Assembly: GCA_002914845.1 (NCBI GenBank)
Contig: JXTC01000318.1
Location: 273,951-337,950, forward strand
Direction: 5' to 3'
From: Trema orientale
Lineage: Eukaryota > Streptophyta > Magnoliopsida > Rosales > Cannabaceae
DNA: 64,000 nt
Shown in pieces: positions 37,501 through 45,971 of the stretch. Below the pieces are notes generated by a model that did not search any database, was not told the DNA's origin, and worked only from the letters and a program-made list of their open reading frames with translations. A program made the position numbers and the translations under genes. Numbering within the stretch: the first letter of the stretch is position 1; every line of letters starts with the position of its first letter.

Positions 37501-38446
37501 GTCAATAAAGATATTCACAACACTTTCAGTAAGGGACAAAAAAATCTATAAGAAGAAGCGGGAAAAATTGTTCTCGGTTAAGTTCTATCGATGTCTTGAA
37601 TTATAGCTACAATTGACAAAGTAAGTACCAAATCTTTGAAACTTCTTGCTATAAAAAATGCCACTCTGAAACAAATTTCCCTATATATGAAATACAAAGT
37701 TTAAAAAATCGTTGAATCATACTTAACTTATAGTCAATATGCCACAACACAAATGCATATACCTAAATAAAAACGTCTTGAACCACAAATAAGTCTTATA
37801 ACCTTAAATACTTTTTACTCAAATCTAGTTCAAAACAAAGATAAAACTCACACATGCAAGAATTGTAAGCACTTACCAACATGAACCATGTATGAAACCT
37901 AAAATATATGAACCATGAAACCAAAAAGAGATAGGAATCTAATTGGTACAATATTCTTTTTTAGCATTTCATCAAACATTTGATATTCATGAAGATAATA
38001 AGAATCTATATATCCAAACAGCAATCTATGAACCAGATAGCCAAGTTTATTTATCAAACAGATTTCAAAGAATGATGAAAATTATATGAACCCCAAAATC
38101 TATGATCCAAATTCATAGAGACTCAAACTCAAAAATGCAAGATTAGAGTTCGTAATATATTCATAAATCCATCAACAAAATAACAGACGCAAATCATGAA
38201 CCCCAAAATCTATGAACCATTTTCCCAAATTAATATACTGAGCATAAATCAAAGAATCATGATATATATAATACATCGGAGGATTATATATAAATATATG
38301 ATGAACAAAATTTCACAGGTTGATATTGAATCGAATATGCATGTAAATCAAAACATGAGGGAATGGCGCAGATAAGGGAATGGCACCAAACAAAAATAAA
38401 TAACAAAAACAAAAACAATAGAACCAAGGTTATTACCAAACAAATA

Positions 38447-38590
38447 TGAGGGAATGGCACAGGCGATTGAGAGGTTGAGGATGGTGGCCGCGAGGTCTTC
38501 CTGGGTGATGTCGAAGGTGGAGAAGAGGGTCTCGGCCAGGTAAGGGACGATGTCGGCGTCGGAAATGAGTGGGCGGCACTCAGTAATGGA
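38447..38590 (-). pseudogene. Captured host-gene fragment: ARM repeat of a U-box/ARM-type protein
   Basis: A GC-richer island in AT-rich DNA. The minus strand reads 48 codons without a stop (38590 to 38447). It contains SITECRPLISDADIVPYLAE and TQEDLAATILNLSI, which match the ARM-repeat pattern of plant U-box (PUB) proteins (CRPLIxxAxxxPYL...LL/F, TQExAxxxLLNLSI). There is no start, no rest of the gene, and the similarity ends at both sides. It sits about 345-490 bp inside the right end of the TIR element, where Pack-MULEs carry acquired DNA. The parent gene is not in this window. Confidence 0.6.
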
Positions 38591-38955
38591 GCTTCGAACT
38601 AATTGGAACTTCGAACTTTGATGAGAAAATGAGCGAGAAAATAGGAGAAAATAATTCAGATTTTAGTGGAAAGGGCGAGAAAATTTGAGAAGAGGGAGTC
38701 GGGTTGTAGAGTAGAGGGGAAATAGGTTTTGGTTTCGTTACAGAATGAGAGAAGGGTTCGTGGCTGAGAAAGGGAGGAAAAACGTGTGGAATTGGGCTTC
38801 TTCGATTTGGGCTTGTTAAGGGTAATTTTGGTATTACAAATTCCAACAGGCTTTAGTTTTGGACAGATTGCTATAATGTACGGACTATAGTCATGAGCTA
38901 AGTTCTGGGCCTTAAAGTGGTCAGATATCTATCTCGCCCTATTTTAAATTTGATT

Positions 38956-39160
38956 TAAGTAGATATCTATTTTTTGAATTTTATGGCTAATGTCCAAGTT
39001 GATATATTTTTGTACTGATAGATATACTTATCTACTAATTTCAATTAATATCCTGTGTATATAAACTTTTATATTTAGTGTATAATATTTTACATTTGGT
39101 ATATAAACATATATACTAGGCATTTTACTATAATATTTGAAAAAATAAATATTTACTTAA
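38956..39160. mobile_element. AT-rich MITE with ATTATAGCNAAATGTC-type TIRs (copy 2)
   Basis: Reverse-complement copy of the element at 26737-26928, alignable end to end (for example CTAGTATATATGTTTATA and TAAAATATTATACACTAAAT on the minus strand). Its left end lies only some 20 bp outside the right end of the 5.9-kb element, whose TIR shares the ATTATAGC-TGTCC words. Confidence 0.75.
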
Positions 39161-39297
39161 ATTAGGCCCAAATTTAGGTGGTTTTGCTAAAAGACCCAAA
39201 TTTGTATATATATATATATATATATCAAAGGAAGAAAAAAAAAAAAAGAGAAAAAAGGTCCTTCTAAGTCAAATGGCTAAATTTTGGATCACTGCTT

Positions 39298-40430
39298 GAA
39301 AAATAGTCGTTTATTGAATACAAGCAATGATTAAAATATCAATATCGAGGTTTGATTTTACGGATAATATCGATGACAATGTCGATATAGAAAATATTCA
39401 TGAGAATTGCCGAAATTTATCTTAAAACTCAAAATTTTCAAGGAAACTTTAAAAAATGCTAAAACAAGTGATATTGCATAATTTCATACTTTTTATTTAA
39501 AAAATTTCTATTTATAATATATACGACAATGAAATATATGTATGTACTAGAAAAACGATTTGGTTTTATTTTATAGAACAATTTTAAAATAATACATACA
39601 CACTATTCTTTTTATATCGTGCTATTTTATTTAATATATTTTATATTAATACCTTACAAATTTGTAACTAGTTCTAATTTACATTAAAAATAAATAAAAA
39701 TCAATGATAACATAGAACAGTTCAAATTCATTCAATACCACAATGAGGTTTTATGAGGTTGAAAATCATCAAAGAAATTCTCACCTTGAAACAAATAATA
39801 TCTTTCACAAGTTATTTTGTGTGCGTAGTTCGGAAGATAATTATTTATATGCCACATATATATTGATTGATCTCTTCCAACAGTAAATCTATAAATTAGG
39901 TAATTTAAATTTACCAAACCTGATGAATACTCTTAATGGATGTACATGGATATACCAATATTAATTTAAGGAGCAGCCTGAATAAATATTTTATAGCCAA
40001 AGAAAATTACCTTCATTTTTCAGTTCTAAACTTGGCTCTCTACTATAATTATAAAAACAAGGATTATAACTATATGAACTTTGATCAATTCTCATGCTCA
40101 TTGATTCGAAACTCATGGAAATATAATTTTAATTACTCTGACTCAATCTTCCTTGCTTTCTATGTCTTTTTTCAAATTGTTTCCTAATAGCCCCAATATA
40201 ATGATATAGGGATAATATCACAGTAATATCCATAAATATTTCGATATTGGCTTATTTTTTAACCGATATCAACATATTCTCAATATTGTAGTTATTTTAT
40301 AAATACATGGGAAAAAATATATTTCTACTCAGTATCAATGTCAACACTTCAAAATGCAGATATTGTCACGATAATATCGATAAATATTAGGACATTTTAA
40401 TTCATGTAAGGTGTAAAAAAAACGGTCATT
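39298..40430. mobile_element. Possible TIR element of about 1.1 kb
   Basis: The left part (AATAGTCGTTTATTGAATAC ... GATTAAAATATC ... GATAATATCGATGACAATGTCGATAT) resembles the reverse complement of the right part (AATGACCGTTTTTTTTACAC ... AATTAAAATGTC ... CGATATTATCGTGACAATATC). Two short opposed frames inside (39732-39917 minus, 39936-40187 plus) look like chance. Superfamily and exact ends are unknown. Confidence 0.45.
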
Positions 40431-40559
40431 TTTTCAAACTACTATAGAAAATAGGAAATTTCTTATAAGCTTGCTATGATACACTTTTGTTTTGTATTTT
40501 TTATTTTTTAAAATGAAAAGAGTGGTTGGATCTTCTCAAGAATTAGCTTGTAAAGTTTA

Positions 40560-40800
40560 TCTTCATCTTCCATTTCATTTAAAAAAACAAAAAAATACAA
40601 AGCAAAAATATATCTAGAACAAAAAAATACAAAACAAAAATATATCCAAACAAGCACAATTAATATATCAAAGCAATCCTAATTCTTGAGAAGATCTAAA
40701 AATATATCCAAACAAGCCCTATAAATACTATGGAAAAATAGAACAAAGAAATACAAAACAAAAATATATCCAACAAGCCCAATTAATATATCTAAGCAAG
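40560..40800. repeat. Imperfect tandem repeat next to the 2.2-kb TIR element
   Basis: AATACAAAACAAAAATATATCC followed by AA(A)CAAGCCC and AATTAATATATC occurs at about 40627-40668 and 40750-40792, with a third partial unit (AAATATATCCAAACAAGCCCTATAAATACT, split at about 40698-40727). The phrase AAGCCCTATAAATACT recurs beside the tRNA at 43635 and 43705. Confidence 0.6.
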
Positions 40801-40984
40801 CCCAATTATGGAGAAGATCCAAGGGAAATTGACGTGGATAGTTCATATTTGAGGCAAATGGACTTTTTTAGTTCACTTTTTCATAATGACTTTTGTAGTT
40901 CAAAATAATGACTTTTTTAGTTGCTTTTGGAGAGAGAAAAAATAGTCATTCCAAAATTGCTCTTCAGCCATTTTTCGCTTTGTT

Positions 40985-42135
40985 ACTGATAGTCACGATT
41001 TGTGACTGATTTTTTTTTTGAACAGTTTTTTTAAATTGTTACGAAGATTGTGAGTTTTTATTACTAGTAAGCACAATTTGCGACTGATTTTTCGCTTTGA
41101 AGTTATAATTTTGTGACTGATAGTCACAACTTTTATGACGCCTTTTCCAGGTATATTTTAAATTATTATATTACTCATAATTTTAAAACTGGTAGTCACA
41201 ATGTTGTGATTGGTGGTCACAATTTGTTTTACATCGTTATGAAGATTGTGAGTTTTTATTACTGTTAGGTATAATTTGTGACTGATTTTTCGCTTTGAAG
41301 TCATAATTTTGTGACTGTTGGTCACAACTTTTATGACACCTTTTCTAAATATATTTTAAATTATTATATTACTCATAATTTTGAAATTGGTAGTCATAAT
41401 ATTGTGATTGGTGGTCACAATTTATTTTAAATTGTTACGAATAATTAAGACAATTTATATTTTAGTGTAACTAATAGTCACACGTTTGTGACGGATAGTA
41501 ACAAAAGATAGAGAACATGCCACTTAATTCATCTTAATGTATTTTGTCACACACAATTAGTCACACAATAAATGTTCCACCAAATATTATTTATTCTCTT
41601 CATTGTTTCCAAGAAACTATCGACCAAATTACAATTTAATAAATTATGTCAATATTTCTTACAATATGTGCATATTATTCACCAAATTGGTACCCACCTT
41701 ACAAAATCAAAATAAGTATTCACATTGGCTAATAATAGTTTAATAACAGTTGTTTAACAATGAAAAATAGCTAACAAGGTCCATAACTCACACAAAATCT
41801 AATTTTCACATGAAAATCTATAAGTTACAGATTAGTAGTCATAATGTGTAACTTTATGTCATACAATATAGGTCACACAATCTATGACAATAGTCAATAT
41901 TTGTGACTTATAGTCACAAAAGTTGTGACAATAACATATTTGTGACTTCTTTCAATGGTTTAATAATTTATAACAGTATTTAACAATGCTCTAAACTCAC
42001 GACGTCTATTTTTCACATAAAAAACTATGTCATCAAGATTAATAATGTGAGACTGTAGGTCACACAATCTGTGACAGCCAAAGGTTTCTCATAGTTCTAA
42101 AAAATATAAGACATGATTTGTGACAGTAACTCACA
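40985..42135. repeat. Dispersed array of TGTGACTnnTAGTCACAA palindromes
   Basis: The word TAGTCACAA/TTGTGACTA and variants (TGTGACTGATAGTCACAACT, TTGTGATTGGTGGTCACAAT) occurs many times at irregular spacing. A longer unit, CGAAGATTGTGAGTTTTTATTACT then AATTTGTGACTGATTTTTCGCTTTGAAGT, is present twice (about 41041 and 41230, about 190 bp apart). Each copy could fold into a small hairpin. It does not code. Confidence 0.75.
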
Positions 42136-42688
42136 ATGTGACAACTATACATTTTTTACTACAAGGCACACATACTCACTACCAAAACACAATTATAAAA
42201 ACGAAGCATGAATAAAGAAGTTTGGGTGTTTCTTTGAGCATATATATATATATATATAAATATTTAGACTAGTCAGAGAACAATCGTAGTATTTAATGAA
42301 GATAGAGAACAAAAACAAGAATACCCAGTTTTTTTTCTTCTTCTACGTTATTTTATTGCAAAACTGATTTTTTTTTCCTCAGGAACCAAACAAAAAGTTA
42401 AAAAAAAAGCAGGAAAAAAGCATATAAAGGATTAAAGCAAGGAAAAAGCTAAAAAAAAAAACGCATATACAGGATTAAAGCAATAATGCAAATAAAAAAA
42501 TGAGTACAGGCTTTTATATTGGAAATTTCATTGATCACATTAAGGCCATACGAAAATTTATAATATTTATCTTTTTGATATAGCAAAAAATAGAGAGATC
42601 TAGAATATAGAAGATAAACCCAAAAAAGGATTAAAAGCAAAATAAGAATGAAGAAGATGAGTTAAGATGGATCATTTCATATCTGAAA

Positions 42689-42878
42689 TCAACTGGTGTA
42701 AAAGTGTACATTGATGACCAAGAAGGGAATGGCACAAAGGGCGAAGAAGGTGAAGGTATGGATAGCTATGACCTTACTGTTGGTCTTCATGCTACGAAAC
42801 TCCATGATCGGTTATGTCCCCAAAGCTGAGTTTCCAGAGCAACCAAAAAAAAAAAAAAGGAAGCAGGTGATGGGTTGA
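42689..42878. other. GC-richer patch inside the 2.2-kb element: candidate captured fragment with two short frames
   Basis: Plus strand: ATG at 42729 to TGA at 42878, 49 codons, with basic start (MAQRAKKVKVW), a hydrophobic stretch (IAMTLLLVFML) and a Lys-rich tail from a poly-A run. Minus strand: ATG at 42805 to TGA at 42689, 38 codons, with MKTNSKVIAIH followed by FTFFALCAIPFLVI. Either could be a piece of a membrane protein or signal peptide. I recognise neither. Its base composition differs sharply from the surrounding DNA, which supports acquisition from elsewhere. Confidence 0.4.
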
Positions 42879-43032
42879 CGAATCGAAGATTATTCACACT
42901 GAGGGTATTTTAAACTTTTTATTATATGAGGAGTATTATAAATGTCATTATAAAAAAGTGAACTAAAAAAGTCTATTTGTCTCATATATGAACTATCCAC
43001 GTTAATTTCCCAAGATCTCCAACTACAAAAGT

Positions 43033-43618
43033 GTATGTGAAAATTATACCTAATACCCGTTTTTTAAAACTTATTTCAAAAATACCCGTTTTTAAAACTT
43101 CTTTCAAAAATACCCGTTTTTATGGTCCACATTTCATATGAAAAATATGAGTGGTCCACATTTACAATATAAATTTTATCCATGAGGTACACATTTCATG
43201 TGTAAAATATGAACGGTACACATTTTAAAATGTGTGCCAATTTTTAATGTAAGTTTTATTCATGAAATGTAGACTACAGTATACATTTAATGCATGAAAT
43301 ATATACCGTGGTATACATTTTATGTGTAAAATAGTGGTGATCTACATTTCTCCAAAAAAAGGTATAAAAACAGGTATTTATGAAATGAAAATAAAAAATA
43401 GGTGCCAATTTTTAGTGTAAGTTTTATTCATGAAATGTATACCACAGTATACATTTAATGCATGAAATATATACCGTGGTATACATTTTATTTGTAAAAT
43501 AGTGGTGATCTACATTTCTCTAAAAAAAAGGTATAAAAACGGGTATTTATGAAATGAAAATAAAAAATAAATATTTATGAAAATATAGTTTTAAAAACGG
43601 GTATTTATGAACTTTTCT
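43033..43618. mobile_element. TIR element with internal 168-bp tandem duplication
   Basis: The left end (GAAAATTATACCTAATACCCG then TTTTTTAAAACT) resembles the reverse complement of the right end (GAGAAAAGTTCATAAATACCCG then TTTTTAAAACTA). The unit starting GTGCCAATTTTTA is duplicated almost exactly at 43234 and 43402 (period 168), each with a TATACCGTGGTATA palindrome. It begins about 22 bp after the 2.2-kb element. Confidence 0.6.
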
Positions 43619-43676
43619 CCAAGTCTATCCTAACAAAGCCCTATAAATACTCTGAAAAAAAATAGAAAATACAAAA

Positions 43677-43704
43677 TGTCTGACCTCGGGTGTGTGAGAC
43701 TAGC
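43677..43704 (-). pseudogene. Truncated tRNA-Val remnant
   Basis: The minus strand reads GCTAGTCTCACACA, as in the anticodon arm of the neighbouring tRNA-Val, joined directly to CCCGAGGTCAGACA, a version of its 3' end. The T-arm is missing. The remnant together with the 3' flank (AAAGCCCTATAAATACTCTG onward) repeats with a period of 70 bp (43635 and 43705). Confidence 0.75.
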
Positions 43705-43746
43705 AAAGCCCTATAAATACTCTGAAAAAAAATAGAAAATACAAAA

Positions 43747-43820
43747 TGTCTGAGCCCGGGTTCGAACCGGGGACCTCTAGTGTGTGAGACTAGCGTGATA
43801 ACCAACTACACCACCCAGAC
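43747..43820 (-). tRNA. trnV-CAC (nuclear): tRNA-Val (anticodon CAC)
   Basis: On the minus strand a 74-nt cloverleaf reads from GTCTGGG at 43820 to CTCAGAC plus discriminator A at 43747. Acceptor stem GTCTGGG/CTCAGAC pairs with one G-U. The D arm has GGTGTAGTTGGTTATC. The anticodon stem CTAGT/ACTAG holds loop CTCACAC, so the anticodon is CAC (codon GTG). The T arm is CCCCGGTTCGAACCCGGG. A box and B box are normal, and TTTT (43746-43743) follows as a Pol III terminator. It looks functional. Confidence 0.96.
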
Positions 43821-44924
43821 GACATGTTTATTTTGTGCCTGTTAATTATATAATGATTCTCATAGTCAGCAAAAGGAAATTGATCGACTTGGTAATAGTA
43901 TGAACTATGAAGCTAAGATAGCTCGCCTCCTGTTTATGGATGTCCATTTGAGCTTAAGCGTAAAATTGATAATAAGATGAAAAAAAATAAATAAATAAAA
44001 AGCTATATACATAAGTCTCTGTGGTCAGATCAAGCATTGGATATATCTCAAGAATTTTCATGAATGAGTTGAGATTTTGAGAATCCCACCAAATAAACTA
44101 GCCAGCAATTTTTAGATATTATTTTCGATATACTAATGAAATTTCATTCGTTGCCGTCCGATCATTCGCTCCTTTTGTTCTGTTTTGGTTTGAAGGAAGA
44201 TCATTCGCTTTAATCCACACGAAATATATCCATATCATCTGAGAAATGATATTTAATTAATTATGTAATTTTTGCCACAAAGAAATATCCAACCATCTTC
44301 TGCTGCTCACGACTATTAATTTTCTATTCTAACAATAATACATATCAACATACAATCTAATAGTTGAAAAATGCTAGACGCATGATCTCCTTATTCTCCT
44401 TCAATACACGGGACCATTTTACGCATTATTTATTAAATTTCCCTAATAGCCGTCCATCAATTTTGGTACAGGACTCTTTAACTCTTTCTTCTTCACACAC
44501 GAAACGTGTACATTATGTTCTTTTTATTTTTGGGTAATGAGCATTATACACATTTATATTATTTATAATTTCCATTTGTAGAGGAACCATTAAGACACGT
44601 AAATTTCTACATTTATTTCATCATCTTATAACATTAATAAAGGGCACATCACCACTAATCCATTATTCATTTATTCCAATTAGTCTTTTTCTTTGGTCAT
44701 TAATTTAGAAAACTTGGTGACTATGAGACCTGCTGACTTTGACCTTATTTATTCCTCTGCTCCAACCTGGTTACACAACACAACTATATTAGTTCTGAAA
44801 ACATTATCGACCAAATTCAAAGCTGTATCAAATATCTTCCTGAGAGATTGTTTCCTTTTTTTTTTTCTTTTTCGTTTTTTGGTCCTTTAAGCAAAGAAGA
44901 AAGACCCTGTTTGGCTGTTCAAAA
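43821..44924. other. Gene-free region upstream of the GT47 gene
   Basis: I see no other gene or RNA. It should contain upstream control of both the tRNA (which reads away) and the GT47 gene. A 65-codon frame at 44693-44890 has no recognisable features. Confidence 0.4.
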
Positions 44925-45971
44925 ATGTCTATACTCACCTTCTCCTTCCTCTTCCTCTGTCTAAGTACATGTTTCCCCACATTTTACGCAAATGCCCTTC
45001 TTGATGTCCCCACTCCCTACCTCTCCCCCAAAACGTTCTTCCCAAACTACCAAAAAATGCTCGAAACTCTCAAAATCTTCATCTACAAGCCAAACACGGC
45101 CTTCGCGTACAACTCCCAAGCCGAGTCACTCTTCTACGCTTCTCTCCGAAACAGCCCCTTCGCCACCGAAGACGCCGAGCGAGCTCACCTCTTCTTCATC
45201 CCTTTCCCCTCAGACATCTCCCTCAACTCGATCTCGCGCGTCGTCAGAGGCCTACGCAGGGAGTTCCCGTACTGGAACCGTACCCTCGGCGCCGATCACG
45301 TGTACCTCTCGTGCGCCGGCGGGACCGCCGATTCCGATCGGAACGTCCTCGAGCTGAGGAAGAACTCGATCCAGATCTCCTGCTTCCCCACTCCCGCCGG
45401 CAAGTTCATCCCTCACAAGGACATAACTCTCCCCCCGGTCGGCGCGTTGGCCGACGCGCCGCCCAGCGCGACTGTGAAATTTCTCGGCTACTTCAGCTAC
45501 GGCGGAGGCGGAGAGGGAGAGTCGGCGCTGGTGGAGGAGCTGAAATCCGATCCTGACTTCCTGGTCGAATCTGGACCGTCCGATGAGATTACTTTCGCGG
45601 AGAGAGCTTCGAGCAGTAAGTTCTGCTTGTTCGAGTATAAAGCTGACGTGTCGCGGATCGGTGGGGCTTTGGGCCTGGGGTGCGTGCCGGTGGTGATCAC
45701 GGACCGTCCGATCCAGGATCTGCCGTTCATGGACGTGGTGAGGTGGCAGGAGATCGCGGTGTTTGTTGGGACCGGTGGAGGAGTGGAGGAGATTAAGCAC
45801 GTGTTGAGTCGCACGAGTGGCGAGCAGTACGAGCGGTTGAGAGGAATAGGCGTGACGGCGAGCAAGCATTTCGTGTGGCACGAGTCGCCTGAGCCGTTTG
45901 ATTGCTTTAACACGCTGATGTATCAGCTATGGCTGAGGCGCCACACCATCAGATACGTGCTCAGAGATTGA
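44925..45971 (+). CDS. Exostosin/GT47-family glycosyltransferase, intronless
   Basis: A single frame of 348 aa with no introns. GT47 enzymes are Golgi type II membrane proteins that add sugars to hemicellulose, pectin or other wall polymers; the acceptor here is unknown. A hydrophobic signal-anchor lies at residues about 4-24. The exostosin domain follows: LKIFIYKP (49-56), YASLRNSPFAT, RAHLFFIPF, FPYWNRTLGADHVYLSC, and in the C-terminal half ASSSKFCLFEY and GALGLGCVPVVITD, which resembles the family's nucleotide-sugar region, then LPFMDVVRW. At 348 aa it is shorter than many plant GT47 proteins, mostly at the N-terminal stem. The coding sequence is clearly richer in G+C than everything near it, which gives long spurious frames on the other strand. 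The first ATG is followed directly by the signal-anchor, so I keep it. Confidence 0.88.
   Translation: MSILTFSFLFLCLSTCFPTFYANALLDVPTPYLSPKTFFPNYQKMLETLKIFIYKPNTAFAYNSQAESLFYASLRNSPFATEDAERAHLFFIPFPSDISLNSISRVVRGLRREFPYWNRTLGADHVYLSCAGGTADSDRNVLELRKNSIQISCFPTPAGKFIPHKDITLPPVGALADAPPSATVKFLGYFSYGGGGEGESALVEELKSDPDFLVESGPSDEITFAERASSSKFCLFEYKADVSRIGGALGLGCVPVVITDRPIQDLPFMDVVRWQEIAVFVGTGGGVEEIKHVLSRTSGEQYERLRGIGVTASKHFVWHESPEPFDCFNTLMYQLWLRRHTIRYVLRD

Larger units (their letters stand above)
33001..38935. mobile_element. Large non-autonomous TIR element, Pack-MULE-like (about 5.9 kb)
   Basis: The left end, from about 33004, reads TGACCACTTT then ATTATAGCTAAATGTCCAAA (33051-33072). The reverse complement of the right end (38835-38932) reads TGACCACTTT then ATTATAGCAATCTGTCCAAA at similar distances, giving degenerate inverted repeats of about 90 bp. 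Inside are a 103-bp minisatellite on the left, mirror-image ATATACCA-rich DNA on the right, and a GC-richer host-gene fragment near the right end. I found no clear target-site duplication and no transposase. The Mutator-like assignment is inferred from long TIRs and the captured fragment. Confidence 0.5.
40823..43011. mobile_element. Pack-MULE-like TIR element, 2.19 kb, with near-perfect long TIRs
   Basis: The left end GGGAAATTGACGTGGATAGT continues TCATATTTGAGGCAAATGGA and CTTTTTTAGTTCACTTTTT. The reverse complement of the right end is GGGAAATTAACGTGGATAGT, TCATATATGAGACAAATAGA, CTTTTTTAGTTCACTTTTT. Over roughly 75 bp only a handful of positions differ. Flanks AAGATCCAA (40814-40822) and AAGATCTCC (43012-43020) are 9 nt and share their first six bases, as expected of an imperfect 9-bp Mutator target-site duplication. 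No transposase is seen. Inside are a palindromic repeat array and one GC-richer unique patch. Confidence 0.75.

Noticed and set aside
40985-42135. Repeated palindromes considered as a CRISPR-like array
   Set aside because: The genome is a plant nuclear genome, spacing is irregular and copies vary; it is transposon-internal repeat DNA.
45252-45913. Long minus-strand frames opposite the GT47 gene
   Set aside because: They are shadows of a GC-rich coding sequence and lack any family features.
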